A stretch of 62,831 bases of DNA, taken from an uncultured Alphaproteobacteria bacterium. Its GTDB lineage: Bacteria; Pseudomonadota; Alphaproteobacteria; Methylaequorales; Methylaequoraceae. Numbering within the stretch: the first letter of the stretch is position 1; each line of letters begins with the position of its first letter. Both the position numbers and the translations under genes were made by a program. The notes beneath the pieces were generated by a model. The model made no database searches. It saw nothing but the letters and a program-made list of their open reading frames with translations, and was not told the origin of the DNA. This document shows, in pieces, positions 7,443-17,118 of this stretch. Location: NCBI GenBank assembly GCA_902547955.1, contig CACCPY010000009.1:1-62831 (forward strand), written 5' to 3'.

Positions 7443-8762
7443 ATGAAGATTGATGAAAAAAAAAATAACGGTCTAGATCTTGAGTGGAATGTTACAATTC
7501 CATCATCATTGATTAACCCAAGACTTGAAGAGAAATACTCAAATTTAGGAAAAAATTTAAAAATCCCTGGATTTAGACAAGGAAAGGTTCCCATAAACAT
7601 TATAAAAAAAAGATTTTCACAATCTGTAATTTCGGAAACGTTGGACACTATTATAAATGACAACCTCAGAAAAGTCTTTTTTGAAAAAAAAATAAAACCT
7701 TCAGTTCAGCCATCTGTAAATATTGAAAAATATGAAGAAGGAGAAGACTTAATCTTAAAGGTAATTATTCAAAAGATGCCTGATGTTAAAGACTTTGATT
7801 TAAAATCTATATCACTTGAAAAGTCGACTTTAAATATACGTGAGGAAGACATAAATAACACACTTAATGACATTGCAAAAAAGCATGAGAGGTTTAGTCC
7901 CTTGAAAAAAAACAGACCAGCGATTAACGGTGATCTAGTTTTATTTGACTACGAAGGAAAAATAAATAACAAGAAATTTAAAAATGGATCTGGACAAGAT
8001 GAGACTGTAGTTTTGGGTTCAAATAAATATATTCCTGGATATGAGGAGCAAATGGTAGGTTTAAGTGTTGGTGATAAAAAAGAAATAAAAGTCAAATTTC
8101 CAGATGACTACAGAGAGAAGTCTCTGGCTGGGAAGGATGCATCATTTCTGTTGAAGGTCAAAGATATTCAAGAAAGAGTTAAAAAAATACCTATTGACGA
8201 TCAACTAGCCAAAGAGATTGGTGAAAAAGATTTAAACAGCTTGAAAGAAAAAATTACTGAAAAAATGGATCGAGAGTTTAAAACGTTATCCTCATTAAAG
8301 ATGAGACGACAAGCAACAGAGTTACTTCTTAAAAAAATTGACTTCGAACTACCATCTAAAATGGTTGACGAAGAATTTAAATTTTTAAAATCTAATACCA
8401 AGGATAAAAAAGAAAAAGAAATTAAAGATCTTGCTGATAGAAGAGTAAAATTAGGTGTTATAATAAGTTCAATATCTGAAAAAAATAACATAATAGTTGA
8501 AGATTCTGACTTGACAAAGTCAGTAGTAGAAGAAGCAAAAAAGTACCCAGGTCAAGAACAGAAAGTTGTTCAGTTTTATAAAGATAACCCATCCATGATG
8601 AACAATCTTAGAGGTATAGCGTTAGAAGAGAAGGTAATGAGCTTTGTTGTTAATAGCTGTAAAAAAACAGAAAAAAAGTGTACGATGGATGAGCTCTTTA
8701 AATCAGATTTTTTGAAAGAAGAAAAATCTCAAATATCAAGCAAAAAAAAGGAGGTTAAATGA
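7443..8762 (+). CDS. tig: Trigger factor, ribosome-associated chaperone and prolyl isomerase
   Basis: 439 residues. The chosen ATG at 7443 follows AGGAAAAAAT; an upstream in-frame ATG lies inside the tRNA and is not used. Trigger factor docks at the ribosome exit tunnel through the signature loop GFRQGKVP (43-50) and shields nascent chains. Then comes an FKBP-type isomerase domain ([14 protein letters not shown], later [12 protein letters not shown]), followed by the helical C-terminal cradle. The leader between the tRNA 3' end and the start codon is only 10 nt. The stop overlaps the clpP start as ATGA. Confidence 0.96.
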   Translation: MKIDEKKNNGLDLEWNVTIPSSLINPRLEEKYSNLGKNLKIPGFRQGKVPINIIKKRFSQSVISETLDTIINDNLRKVFFEKKIKPSVQPSVNIEKYEEGEDLILKVIIQKMPDVKDFDLKSISLEKSTLNIREEDINNTLNDIAKKHERFSPLKKNRPAINGDLVLFDYEGKINNKKFKNGSGQDETVVLGSNKYIPGYEEQMVGLSVGDKKEIKVKFPDDYREKSLAGKDASFLLKVKDIQERVKKIPIDDQLAKEIGEKDLNSLKEKITEKMDREFKTLSSLKMRRQATELLLKKIDFELPSKMVDEEFKFLKSNTKDKKEKEIKDLADRRVKLGVIISSISEKNNIIVEDSDLTKSVVEEAKKYPGQEQKVVQFYKDNPSMMNNLRGIALEEKVMSFVVNSCKKTEKKCTMDELFKSDFLKEEKSQISSKKKEVK

Positions 8763-9373
8763 GTTCTTTAATACCAATGGTAGTTGAGCAAACCAATAGA
8801 GGTGAACGTTCATATGATATTTTTTCCAGATTATTAAAAGAAAGAATAATCTTCTTAACCGGTGAAGTTAACGATGCAGTTGCCAGTGTCATATGTGCCC
8901 AACTTTTATTTTTAGAGTCTGAGGATCCGAAAAAAGATATTTTTCTATACATCAATTCACCAGGAGGGGTTGTTACATCTGGGTTAGCAATATATGACAC
9001 TATTCAATACATAAGACCAGATATATCAACTGTATGCATTGGCCAAGCAGCAAGTATGGGTTCCCTTCTACTTGCATCTGGAAAAAAAGGGAAAAGATAT
9101 TGTCTGCCACATTGTAGAATAATGACTCATCAGCCATCTGGAGGTGTACAAGGGCAAGCAACAGATATAGAAATTCATGCAAAGGAAATTATTAACCTTA
9201 GAAAAAATCTTAATAAAATCTACGAAAAACATACAGGTCAAACTTTAAGTTATATTGAAAAAATGATGGATAGAGATAACTTTATGAGTGCAGAAGACGC
9301 AAAAAAAATAGGTATAGTCGATAAAGTAGTTTCAGAAAGACCAAATGTTCATGAAAAAAATGAAAAAAAATAA
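8759..9373 (+). CDS. clpP: ATP-dependent Clp protease proteolytic subunit ClpP
   Basis: 204 residues, standard length. Serine peptidase that forms the double heptameric chamber fed by ClpX or ClpA. The catalytic triad is visible: S99 in GQAASMG, H124 in MTHQPSGG, and D173 in [17 protein letters not shown] (65-70) forms the oxyanion region. The start overlaps the tig stop by 4 nt and follows AAGGAGGTTAA, a strong ribosome-binding site inside the end of tig, which indicates translational coupling. Confidence 0.98.
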   Translation: MSSLIPMVVEQTNRGERSYDIFSRLLKERIIFLTGEVNDAVASVICAQLLFLESEDPKKDIFLYINSPGGVVTSGLAIYDTIQYIRPDISTVCIGQAASMGSLLLASGKKGKRYCLPHCRIMTHQPSGGVQGQATDIEIHAKEIINLRKNLNKIYEKHTGQTLSYIEKMMDRDNFMSAEDAKKIGIVDKVVSERPNVHEKNEKK

Positions 9374-9393
9374 TTTTTAATTTGGAATAAAGG

Positions 9394-9420
9394 TTGCAGT
9401 AGTGAGAATAATTGTATTAA
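9394..9420 (+). promoter_or_regulatory. Possible clpX promoter
   Basis: TTGCAG at 9394-9399 and TATTAA at 9415-9420 resemble sigma-70 elements, but the spacer is 15 nt, shorter than optimal. It lies in the 55-nt gap between clpP and clpX and would give clpX-lon its own start. Weak evidence. Confidence 0.3.
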
Positions 9421-9428
9421 CTTAAGTT

Positions 9429-10691
9429 ATGGTAGATTCAAAAAACAATTCAAAAAATACTTTATTTTGCAGTTTCTGTGGAAAGAGCCAACACGAAGTA
9501 AGAAAACTTATAGCTGGTCCAACTGTTTTTATCTGTGATGAGTGTGTAGAACTTTGTATGGACATTATTAGAGAAGAAAATAAGGTGATTTCTTCTCCTA
9601 AGTCTGCAAATGTTGAAACTCCAAAAGAGCTTTATAAACTTTTAAATGATTACGTAATTGGACAAGACGATGCAAAAAAGATTCTTTCTGTTGCTGTTCA
9701 TAATCACTACAAAAGAATTGATAATGTAAGTCTAAATAACGACGTTGAGTTGTCAAAATCAAATGTATTACTTGTTGGTCCAACAGGATCTGGAAAGACT
9801 CTTGTAGCAGAGACGTTGGCTAGAATAATTGATGTTCCCTTTACAATGGCAGATGCTACTACACTAACAGAGGCAGGGTATGTTGGTGAAGACGTTGAAA
9901 ATATTATCCTTAAATTATTACAAGCTGCAGATTATAATGTTGAAAGGGCACAAAGAGGAATAGTTTATATTGATGAAGTAGATAAGATTAGCAGAAAATC
10001 TGATAATCCTTCAATTACTAGAGATGTTTCAGGTGAAGGAGTACAACAAGCACTGTTAAAGATTATGGAAGGAACGGTAGCCTCAGTTCCACCGCAGGGA
10101 GGAAGAAAGCATCCTCAACAAGATTTCCTGCAAGTCGATACAACAAATATTTTATTTATTTGCGGTGGAGCATTTGCCGGAATCGATAAAATAATATCTA
10201 ATAGGGGTGATAAATCAAGCATTGGTTTTGAGGCTGAAGTTAAAGATAAATCATCTAAAAACATCGGATCCATTCTAAAAAAATTAGAGACTGATGATTT
10301 ACTCAAGTTTGGTTTGATCCCAGAATTTGTTGGAAGGTTGCCAGTTATTGCAACCTTGGATGATTTAGATAAAGATGCTTTGATTGAAATTTTAACTAAA
10401 CCAAAAAATGCGCTGGTTAAACAGTACCAAAAACTTTTTGGTTTTGAGAACGTAAAACTAGAATTTACTGATGATGCACTTTCATCAATCGCGAAAAAAG
10501 CATTAGATAAAAATACAGGTGCAAGAGGGTTAAGAACTATACTTGAAAATATACTTTTAGATACCATGTTTAATCTACCAGGAATCGAAGGAGTTGACGA
10601 AATTGTGGTAAACGCTGATGTAGTCCAAAAAAACACTAAACCTTTATATATTTATGATAAATCAAATAAAGTCATAAACAAAAAAGCTTAA
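9429..10691 (+). CDS. clpX: ATP-dependent Clp protease ATP-binding subunit ClpX
   Basis: 420 residues. AAA+ unfoldase that delivers tagged substrates to ClpP. An N-terminal zinc-binding domain has C14, C17, C36 and C39 in CSFCGK and CDECVELC. The Walker A motif is GPTGSGKT (117-124), with [10 protein letters not shown] as Walker B. A substrate-pore GYVGEDVE loop and a sensor-2 GARGLR motif follow. It sits between clpP and lon as in other alphaproteobacteria, 4 nt before lon. Confidence 0.98.
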   Translation: MVDSKNNSKNTLFCSFCGKSQHEVRKLIAGPTVFICDECVELCMDIIREENKVISSPKSANVETPKELYKLLNDYVIGQDDAKKILSVAVHNHYKRIDNVSLNNDVELSKSNVLLVGPTGSGKTLVAETLARIIDVPFTMADATTLTEAGYVGEDVENIILKLLQAADYNVERAQRGIVYIDEVDKISRKSDNPSITRDVSGEGVQQALLKIMEGTVASVPPQGGRKHPQQDFLQVDTTNILFICGGAFAGIDKIISNRGDKSSIGFEAEVKDKSSKNIGSILKKLETDDLLKFGLIPEFVGRLPVIATLDDLDKDALIEILTKPKNALVKQYQKLFGFENVKLEFTDDALSSIAKKALDKNTGARGLRTILENILLDTMFNLPGIEGVDEIVVNADVVQKNTKPLYIYDKSNKVINKKA

Positions 10692-10695
10692 TTAA

Positions 10696-13095
10696 ATGAC
10701 CGATTTCAAAAACCCTTTTTGTATATTACCGCTAAGAGACATAGTTGTTTTTCCAAATATGATAGTTCCACTTTTTGTGGGGAGAACGAAGTCTATCAAA
10801 GCTTTAGAATATGCTGAAAAAAATGACAAAGAAATCTTTTTAGTTGCACAAAGAGATGCTAATGTTGATGAACCTAATGTCGATGATATTTATAACTTCG
10901 GAACCGTTGCAACTATACTTCAATTATTAAGGCTACCCGATGGTACAGTCAAGGTTTTGGTTGAGGGGATTGAACGTGCAAAAATCTCTCATTTTGTAGA
11001 AAATCAAGATTTCTTTGAAGCTTATCTTGATAAGCTAAGCTTGGCTAATTACGAGAATGATAGAGAAACCAATGCACTTTCCAGAACCGCTGTTTCTCAA
11101 TTTGAAAATTATGTTAAATTAAATAGAAAAGTTCCCCCAGAAATACTTGTCACTTTAAACCAAATAACAGACTTAAATAAGCTCGCTGATACAATGAGTG
11201 CTCATTTGGGAATAAAGCTCTCTGAAAAACAAAATCTTTTAGAAACAGTATCAGTCAGAGAAAGGTTGTCAAAAATTATTGAATTCATGGACGATGAAAT
11301 TGGTGTTCTTCAGGTCGAGAAGAAAATAAGAAGCAGAGTTAAAAGGCAGATGGATAAAACTCAGAAGGAATACTACTTAAACGAACAAATGAAAGCAATT
11401 CAAAAGGAACTCGGTGAGTCTACTGACACAAAAGACGAAATCTCCGAGATCGAAGAAAAAATTAAGAAGATAAACTTTTCAGATGAAGCACTTGAGAAAG
11501 TAAAATCAGAGCTTAAGAAACTGAAAAATATGGGTCCGATGTCAGCTGAGGCAACTGTCATTAGAAACTACATAGACTGGATTACTTCTATACCATGGAA
11601 TAAAAATACTGATTCTAAAATTAATCTAGATAAAGCTGGTAAGGTTTTAGATGAAGATCATTTTGGGTTAGATAAAGTTAAAGACAGAATTATTGAATAC
11701 TTAGCTGTTCAAACTAGAGTGTCAAAACCAAAAGGTCCGATTCTTTGCTTAGTTGGTCCACCTGGAGTTGGAAAAACTTCATTAGGCAGATCTATTGCAA
11801 GGGCTTTGGACAGACCATTTATTAAAGTTTCGTTAGGTGGAATTAGAGATGAGTCTGAGATCAGAGGGCACAGAAGGACTTACATTGGATCAATGCCAGG
11901 AAAAATCATCCAAAGTCTTAAAAAATCAAAATTTTCAAATCCTTTATTTCTTTTAGATGAGGTCGATAAAATTGGTGCTGATTGGAGAGGGGATCCTGCT
12001 TCCGCATTGTTGGAGGTTTTAGACCCAGAACAGAATAAGAATTTTAATGATCATTATTTGGAGGTTGATTACGACTTGTCCAATGTAATGTTTTTAACAA
12101 CCGCTAACACTTTGAACATCCCCCAACCTCTAGTAGACAGAATGGAAGTTATTAGAATATCAGGTTACACAGAGTCGGAAAAATTAAAAATTGGAAGTAA
12201 ATACATTCTTCCCAAGCAAATCAAGGAAAATGGTGTTAAACCTAAAGAAGTTAATATTGCAGACTCCGCTCTTCAAAGCATAATTAGGTATTACACTCGT
12301 GAATCCGGTGTGAGAAATTTAGAAAGAGAAATTTCAAAACTTCTTAGAAAAGCTTTAAAGTCAATAATAATAAAGAAAAGACGTTCTTGTTCTATATCGA
12401 AAAGAAATATAGAGAGTTACCTAGGTGTTAAAAAGTTTAAATTTGGAGAAATTGAAAGCAAATCTTTAGTAGGGGTTTGTACTGGTTTAGCTTGGACAGA
12501 GGTAGGTGGTGAACTTTTACAAATTGAGTCTGTAATAATGCCAGGTAAGGGTAAAGCATATTATACAGGTAAGCTGGGTGATGTTATGAAAGAATCCGTT
12601 CAAGCAGCTCAAAGTTTCGTTCACTCAAATGCATCTAAGTACGGAATTCCTGACAGTTTATTTGAAAAAAATGATATTCACGTCCATGTACCAGAAGGTG
12701 CAACTCCAAAAGATGGTCCGTCAGCTGGAATTGCAATGTTCACCTCAATTATTTCTGCATTTACAGGAGTTCCAGTCAAAAATAATGTCGCAATGACTGG
12801 AGAAATTACACTACGTGGTAGAGTTTTGCCTATCGGAGGCCTAAAAGAGAAGTTACTAGCAGCGGTCAGAGGAGGCATTAAAGAAGTGATAATCCCCAGT
12901 GAAAACAAAAAAGATTTAACTGAAATTACAGAAAATGAGATTTTGAAAAATATAGAAATTCATTTTGTTGACAACGCCAATGAGATAATAAAAAAAGCTT
13001 TTACTTCCAAAATAACCCCAACAAAAAATGTTGGTAAGAAAAATATAAAAATTCCTGATAAATCAATCCCCAAAGAAACTGCACTTACTCATTAA
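10696..13095 (+). CDS. lon: ATP-dependent protease Lon
   Basis: 799 residues, full length. Homohexameric AAA+ protease for misfolded and regulatory proteins. Domains in order: N-terminal substrate-binding domain (FCILPLRDIVVFPNMIVPL, 8-26), a coiled-coil region (about 200-275), the AAA+ module with Walker A GPPGVGKT (354-361) and FLLDEVDK, and the C-terminal protease domain with catalytic S676 in DGPSAG and K719 in GLKEKLLAA. The extreme C-terminus is a short Lys-rich tail. The gene follows clpX by 4 nt. Confidence 0.98.
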   Translation: MTDFKNPFCILPLRDIVVFPNMIVPLFVGRTKSIKALEYAEKNDKEIFLVAQRDANVDEPNVDDIYNFGTVATILQLLRLPDGTVKVLVEGIERAKISHFVENQDFFEAYLDKLSLANYENDRETNALSRTAVSQFENYVKLNRKVPPEILVTLNQITDLNKLADTMSAHLGIKLSEKQNLLETVSVRERLSKIIEFMDDEIGVLQVEKKIRSRVKRQMDKTQKEYYLNEQMKAIQKELGESTDTKDEISEIEEKIKKINFSDEALEKVKSELKKLKNMGPMSAEATVIRNYIDWITSIPWNKNTDSKINLDKAGKVLDEDHFGLDKVKDRIIEYLAVQTRVSKPKGPILCLVGPPGVGKTSLGRSIARALDRPFIKVSLGGIRDESEIRGHRRTYIGSMPGKIIQSLKKSKFSNPLFLLDEVDKIGADWRGDPASALLEVLDPEQNKNFNDHYLEVDYDLSNVMFLTTANTLNIPQPLVDRMEVIRISGYTESEKLKIGSKYILPKQIKENGVKPKEVNIADSALQSIIRYYTRESGVRNLEREISKLLRKALKSIIIKKRRSCSISKRNIESYLGVKKFKFGEIESKSLVGVCTGLAWTEVGGELLQIESVIMPGKGKAYYTGKLGDVMKESVQAAQSFVHSNASKYGIPDSLFEKNDIHVHVPEGATPKDGPSAGIAMFTSIISAFTGVPVKNNVAMTGEITLRGRVLPIGGLKEKLLAAVRGGIKEVIIPSENKKDLTEITENEILKNIEIHFVDNANEIIKKAFTSKITPTKNVGKKNIKIPDKSIPKETALTH

Positions 13096-13102
13096 AATAT
13101 AA

Positions 13103-13131
13103 TTGACTACGTGCTGAGTTACTAATATTAT
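13103..13131 (+). promoter_or_regulatory. Sigma-70-type promoter for hupB
   Basis: TTGACT (13103-13108) and TATTAT (13126-13131) are separated by exactly 17 nt, a near-consensus pair. It lies in the 74-nt lon-hupB gap, with the hupB start 38 nt downstream of the -10 element, so HU can be transcribed independently of lon. Confidence 0.65.
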
Positions 13132-13169
13132 AGCTAGATTAAATCCTAATATATCAAAGGGGGTCAAGG

Positions 13170-13442
13170 GTGAATAAGAATGATTTAGTTAATCAAGTGT
13201 CAGATAATACTGGCTTAAGCAAATCTGATAGCGCAAAAGCAGTAGATTCTGTGCTAGACACAATAACGGATACTCTTAAAAGTGGGGGAGATGTTAGATT
13301 AGTTGGTTTTGGGACGTTTCTTGTGTCAAAAAGAAAAGCTACAACTGGCAGAAACCCACAAACAGGAGCTGCAATTAACATTCCTGCTGCTAATGTTCCA
13401 AAGTTTAGACCAGGTAAGGCTCTAAAAGAGTCCCTGAATTAA
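13170..13442 (+). CDS. hupB: DNA-binding protein HU
   Basis: 90 residues, exact HU size. Nucleoid protein that bends DNA as a dimer. It starts with GTG after AAAGGGGGTCAAGG, a strong ribosome-binding site; no in-frame ATG is near. MNKNDLVNQV begins the helical dimerisation domain, and GFGTFLVSKRKATTGRNPQTG contains the beta-arm with the proline that intercalates into DNA, followed by the FRPGKALKE C-terminus. The position next to lon is the classic arrangement. Confidence 0.97.
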   Translation: MNKNDLVNQVSDNTGLSKSDSAKAVDSVLDTITDTLKSGGDVRLVGFGTFLVSKRKATTGRNPQTGAAINIPAANVPKFRPGKALKESLN

Positions 13443-13448
13443 TTTTTT

Positions 13449-13500
13449 TTAAAATGAATCATATCTTTAGCACCAAGTTTAAAGGTGTGATTTATTTTAA
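13449..13500. terminator. Bidirectional terminator between hupB and the uracil-DNA glycosylase
   Basis: A 21-bp inverted repeat with a 10-nt loop (left arm 13449-13469, loop 13470-13479, right arm 13480-13500). The inner 13 bp pair AATCATATCTTTA with TAAAGGTGTGATT, including two G-U pairs; the outer part is a G-U then A/T pairs that supply a U-rich 3' side in both directions. It separates convergent genes and overlaps the last codons of the glycosylase gene (stop at 13494-13492). Confidence 0.8.
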
Positions 13501-14148
13501 TCCCATTAGTAAAAAAACCATTTTTTTTTTGTCCAGTCTTTTTGTATTAACATTCCTTGGACTAGGATGGTAACTCGCTACAAGTTCTAAATTATTGAGA
13601 ATTTTGTATTTGGCACCATGGTAAAATTTGAAATCTTTTTTCTTTAAATTAAAAAACTTTAAACAACTATCAAAAGCGATTTTTCCTAATGCAACGATTG
13701 TTTTAAGCTTCTTCAACATACTCAACTCCTCTTGGAAGTATTGAAAACATTCTGTTAGCTCATCAGCAGTTGGTTTATCAAAGGGTGGAACACATTTTAA
13801 GGCAACAGTTAGGTATATATTTTTAAGAATTAAACCATCGTTTACATGGATAGATTTTGACTTATTAGAAAAGTTGGCTGAGTGCAAGCATCTAAAGAGA
13901 AAGTCAGCTGATTTATCGCCAGTGAAGACTCTTCCAGTCCGGTTTCCTCCATGTGCTGCTGGTGCTAAACCTACCATTAAAATTTCTGAGTCAAGGTCAC
14001 CAAATCCAGTTACAGGCTTTCCCCAATATTTTTGATCTTGAAACTGTTTTCTTTTCTCTTTAGCAATTTTTTCTCTAAAATTTTTTAACCTTTTACATTT
14101 GTTACATGAAATTATTTTTTTATTAAGTATTTTAATTTTTGAATTCAT
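13492..14148 (-). CDS. Uracil-DNA glycosylase, family 5 (UdgB) type with Fe-S cluster
   Basis: 218 residues. Removes uracil, and probably other deaminated bases, from DNA. Four cysteines suited to a [4Fe-4S] cluster are C15 and C18 (CNKCK), C119 and C134. The glycosylase motif GLAPAAHGGNRTGRVFTGD (60-78) and the late SYHPSPRNVNT segment match the family 5 group; motif A has Ala rather than the Asp/Glu/Asn water-activating residue of other families, which is typical of UDGb. It is convergent with hupB and shares a terminator with it. Other close candidates are family 4 enzymes, which are less similar. Confidence 0.85.
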   Translation of the reverse strand: MNSKIKILNKKIISCNKCKRLKNFREKIAKEKRKQFQDQKYWGKPVTGFGDLDSEILMVGLAPAAHGGNRTGRVFTGDKSADFLFRCLHSANFSNKSKSIHVNDGLILKNIYLTVALKCVPPFDKPTADELTECFQYFQEELSMLKKLKTIVALGKIAFDSCLKFFNLKKKDFKFYHGAKYKILNNLELVASYHPSPRNVNTKRLDKKKMVFLLMGLK

Positions 14149-14244
14149 TTTTTAGATATTTTAATTTTTGATTATAATATTATAAAAAAATAAATTGTTT
14201 AAAATAATGAGAAAATATCATATAAAATACTGATTATTGGTACA

Positions 14245-14320
14245 GGGCGGTTAGCTCAGCTGGGAGAGCGCCACGTTTACACCGTGGATGTCGGGAGTTC
14301 GATCCTCTCACCGCCCACCA
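14245..14320 (+). tRNA. tRNA-Val (anticodon UAC)
   Basis: 76 nt with an encoded CCA. The acceptor stem is GGGCGGT with ACCGCCC, the D-arm TAGCTCAGCTGGGAGAGC is regular, and the anticodon stem CCACG/CGTGG encloses TTTACAC, giving anticodon TAC. The T-arm GGGAGTTCGATCCTCTC is normal. The 96 nt upstream is very AT-rich and contains TATAAA at 14221-14226, a plausible -10 element with no good -35. Confidence 0.97.
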
Positions 14321-14332
14321 TAACTCCATTGC

Positions 14333-14409
14333 GGGGGTGTAGTTCAGTTGGTTAGAACGCCTGCCTGTCACGCAGGAGGCCGCGAGTTCGAGTCTCGTCA
14401 CTCCCGCCA
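14333..14409 (+). tRNA. tRNA-Asp (anticodon GUC)
   Basis: 77 nt with an encoded CCA. The stem GGGGGTG pairs with CACTCCC (one G-U), the discriminator is G as expected for aspartate, and the anticodon arm CCTGCCTGTCACGCAGG gives GTC. It starts 12 nt after tRNA-Val and the two are surely cotranscribed. The preceding GC at 14331-14332 is not part of the tRNA, because only the chosen start gives a correct acceptor stem and GCCA end. Confidence 0.97.
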
Positions 14410-14475
14410 CCCAATGGTAAATAATAAGTTTATAAAACTATTTATTGATATTTAATTATTGTTATATTGTAAATA

Positions 14476-15597
14476 ATGATTAATTTGACCCGTATAATAT
14501 TCATTTTTTTTCTATTGAATTCTATTTCAATAGCCCAAAGTCAAAGTCTCGAAGACGACGATTTAAACGACTTTGGTACTCCCAACCAAACCGACCAAAC
14601 CAATGAAAAGGACGATTGTGAATTGTCAAAAGATTCGGAGTTGATAAAGTTGTTAAATTTTAAATTGAAAAAATTTAACCCTACCGGAAAAGAATTTGAA
14701 AGTGGTCCTCCTTTAACACAGGAAGAGATAAAGCATAAATCAATAAGATTTTATTCATTACAACTAAAGGATGAAAGAAATGTTAAAATTGATATTGATA
14801 AATTTGCATCACTTGGAGGAGCTACATTAGCTTCATTACTAGATAGATCATCTAAAGTTTTTTTAAGACATCCTGAAAAATGTGAATTTTTCTCTCTTTT
14901 TGGTGACTCCATTATAGGTCATTATGAAATATCATTTGATAGAATATTAAGATTGTATGCGACTGCAGTAAATAAGGATAATGCAATTGCACAAGAATTT
15001 ATTAGGACCCAAATAATACCATCTCCTATGTCCTTAGATTCTGCAATAAAGTCACTCTATGATGATTATGGGTATCAACAAAATATTATTGAATCACTAC
15101 TACCACAAGAAGTTAGAACACTTTTTTTTGGTGAAAACTCAATGGTTAGTGTTGCTGATGTGGCTGAGTCTAAATTATTGGCATTTTCGTTGTTAGGTGG
15201 AAGAATCGCTGAGCAGGGTGAAAAAGAAATTTTCATTTTTGTGCCAGACTCAAAGAAGGGTTTACTGGGTAGTAACGAGACGATTGTAATTTCTAGTACT
15301 TCAAAAATCTATGAGGTTCCTTTGTTAAATATTCCTTTGGCACTTAATGTCATGAGATCATTGGGTTTTAACGCAAAAATAATTATTTTGAAACATGTCT
15401 TTATTGATAACGAATCATCCTGTATCGTTGGAGAGGGGGGATTATGGTATCATTTTAAGGGAAATGACAAAAGAGTTGGGTGTGATTTCTTATCTAATAC
15501 AATAAAGTCCATAAGACAAAATACATTACTTAAAAGTAATGATTATCCTACTTTTAAAGAAAGCATTGATAGAGTAAACGAAATAATGAACAATTAG
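14476..15597 (+). CDS. Unknown secreted protein before the nuo operon
   Basis: 373 residues. A signal peptide covers residues 1 to about 20 (hydrophobic IIFIFFLLNSISIAQ). A short acidic, low-complexity linker follows (SLEDDDLNDFGTPNQTDQTN). The mature part is globular and mixed, with cysteines at about 48, 138, 315 and 335 that could form disulfides. I recognise no domain and cannot assign a function. It lies between tRNA-Asp and nuoA, with 35 nt to nuoA, on the same strand as both. Codon use looks like that of its neighbours, so recent transfer is not indicated. Confidence 0.7.
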   Translation: MINLTRIIFIFFLLNSISIAQSQSLEDDDLNDFGTPNQTDQTNEKDDCELSKDSELIKLLNFKLKKFNPTGKEFESGPPLTQEEIKHKSIRFYSLQLKDERNVKIDIDKFASLGGATLASLLDRSSKVFLRHPEKCEFFSLFGDSIIGHYEISFDRILRLYATAVNKDNAIAQEFIRTQIIPSPMSLDSAIKSLYDDYGYQQNIIESLLPQEVRTLFFGENSMVSVADVAESKLLAFSLLGGRIAEQGEKEIFIFVPDSKKGLLGSNETIVISSTSKIYEVPLLNIPLALNVMRSLGFNAKIIILKHVFIDNESSCIVGEGGLWYHFKGNDKRVGCDFLSNTIKSIRQNTLLKSNDYPTFKESIDRVNEIMNN

Positions 15598-15632
15598 ATG
15601 TAATTTGATTTTAATTTAACTATATTAATAAT

Positions 15633-15986
15633 ATGAATGAATATATACCCATATTAATATTTCTGATATTCGCGTTTCTTTTATCGTTTGGAGCGTTTTT
15701 CTTTTCAATTTTTGTTGGAAAAAAATCTTCTTACGCTGAAAAAAACTCTACATACGAATGTGGTTTTGAACCTTTTGATGACTCTCGAGGAAGGTTTGAA
15801 GTAAAATTCTACCTTGTAGCGATATTGTTTATTATTTTTGATCTTGAAATAATTTTTTTGTTTCCCTGGGCAGTAGCGTTCTCAGAAATAGGTCTTTTTG
15901 GGTTTCTATCAATGATGTTTTTTCTGTTCGTACTTACAATTGGATTTGTTTATGAATGGATGAAAGGAGCTTTAGATTGGAGTTAA
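15633..15986 (+). CDS. nuoA: NADH-quinone oxidoreductase subunit A
   Basis: 117 residues, three transmembrane helices. This membrane-arm subunit sits at the junction with the peripheral arm, near the quinone site. The [19 protein letters not shown] segment (37-55) is the conserved loop carrying the cysteine that becomes exposed during the active/deactive change, followed by [17 protein letters not shown]. First gene of a 14-gene complex I operon. Its last 10 nt overlap nuoB when the TTG start of nuoB is used. Confidence 0.96.
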   Translation: MNEYIPILIFLIFAFLLSFGAFFFSIFVGKKSSYAEKNSTYECGFEPFDDSRGRFEVKFYLVAILFIIFDLEIIFLFPWAVAFSEIGLFGFLSMMFFLFVLTIGFVYEWMKGALDWS

Positions 15987-16492
15987 AGAAAGTTGACGCA
16001 AAAAATTTTGACCAAGCACAGAAACACATTTCTAGTAATGGTTTTTTAATTACAAAGGTTAATGATTTAGTGAACTGGGCAAGATCTGGATCTCTATGGC
16101 CAATGAGCTTTGGGTTAGCGTGTTGTGCCGTCGAAATGATGCAATCCGCTGCAAGCAGATACGACTTCGACAGATTCGGTATTGTTTTCAGACCTAGTCC
16201 AAGACAATCAGATGTTATGATCGTTGCAGGCACTTTGACAAATAAAATGGCACCAGCGTTAAGAAAGGTTTACGATCAAATGCCTGAACCGAGATGGGTT
16301 ATTTCTATGGGCAGTTGTGCAAATGGTGGTGGTTATTATCATTATTCGTATTCTGTTGTTAGAGGATGCGACAAGATTGTTCCAGTTGATATCTATGTTC
16401 CTGGTTGTCCACCCACTGCTGAAGCATTGTTATATGGTATTTTGCAACTTCAAAAAAAAATATTAAGAGATAAAAAAATATACAGAATATGA
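15977..16492 (+). CDS. nuoB: NADH-quinone oxidoreductase subunit B
   Basis: 171 residues from the chosen TTG at 15977, which sits 7 nt after AAAGGAG (15963-15969); the in-frame ATG at 15956 would put the start before this ribosome-binding site. NuoB carries the terminal [4Fe-4S] cluster N2, which hands electrons to quinone. Ligands are visible in LACCAVEMM (adjacent cysteines), [12 protein letters not shown] and [14 protein letters not shown] overlap with nuoC. Confidence 0.96.
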   Translation: MELKKVDAKNFDQAQKHISSNGFLITKVNDLVNWARSGSLWPMSFGLACCAVEMMQSAASRYDFDRFGIVFRPSPRQSDVMIVAGTLTNKMAPALRKVYDQMPEPRWVISMGSCANGGGYYHYSYSVVRGCDKIVPVDIYVPGCPPTAEALLYGILQLQKKILRDKKIYRI

Positions 16493-17118
16493 AATACTCC
16501 AACAAAAGGTTTATAGAAGATATAGCTGATCTTATAAAAAGTCTCTTAAATTTCTGCGAATACGAGATTATCATCGAAAGAGACGAGATAAGTTTATTTA
16601 TAAAAAAGGAAGATTTAATTTCTACATTAATGTTTTTAAGAGACAATCCTTCCCTAAGTATGGAATCTCTTATTGACATTACAGCAATTGATTATCCAGG
16701 TAGTGAAAAGAGATTTCTATTAGTCTACAATCTTTTGAGTGTTTCTAAGAATTTCAGAATTAAAGTAAAAACAAAAACAAATGAAGACAATCCAGTAGCA
16801 TCTGTTTATGAGGTTTATCCTTGTGCAAACTGGTATGAAAGGGAAGTTTGGGATTTATTTGGAATAAGATTTTCGGGGCATCCTGATCTTAGAAGGATAT
16901 TAACTGACTATGATTTCGACGGTCATCCATTGAGAAAGGATTTCCCTTTGACTGGATTTACACAAGTAAGATTTGATGATGAGTTAGGTAGAGTCATCAA
17001 TGAGCCAGTTAAGTTAGATCAGGAGTTTAGAAATTTTGACAATCTAAGTCCGTGGGAGGGAATGTCAAAATACTTACCTGGAGACGAAAAATCAAATATT
17101 TCAAATGACAAAGACTGA
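16489..17118 (+). CDS. nuoC: NADH-quinone oxidoreductase subunit C
   Basis: 209 residues, the 30-kDa peripheral-arm subunit that scaffolds NuoB and NuoD. The diagnostic segment is [20 protein letters not shown], followed by [22 protein letters not shown]. It is a separate gene here, unlike the fused nuoCD of enterobacteria. The 3' end overlaps nuoD by 14 nt. Confidence 0.96.
   Translation: MKYSNKRFIEDIADLIKSLLNFCEYEIIIERDEISLFIKKEDLISTLMFLRDNPSLSMESLIDITAIDYPGSEKRFLLVYNLLSVSKNFRIKVKTKTNEDNPVASVYEVYPCANWYEREVWDLFGIRFSGHPDLRRILTDYDFDGHPLRKDFPLTGFTQVRFDDELGRVINEPVKLDQEFRNFDNLSPWEGMSKYLPGDEKSNISNDKD

Noticed and set aside
10115-10636. A 173-residue minus-strand frame inside clpX
   Set aside because: Antisense shadow of a strongly conserved gene; low-complexity Ser/Lys-rich translation.
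14149-14244. Strong promoter before the tRNA pair
   Set aside because: Only a TATAAA is visible without a fitting -35 element, so it is mentioned under tRNA-Val but not listed.
14331-14332. tRNA-Asp starting at 14331
   Set aside because: Would give acceptor stem GCGGGGG with a wrong discriminator base; the start at 14333 gives a normal stem and GCCA end.
15956-15976. ATG start of nuoB at 15956
   Set aside because: It lies before the only good ribosome-binding site (AAAGGAG), which points to the TTG at 15977.
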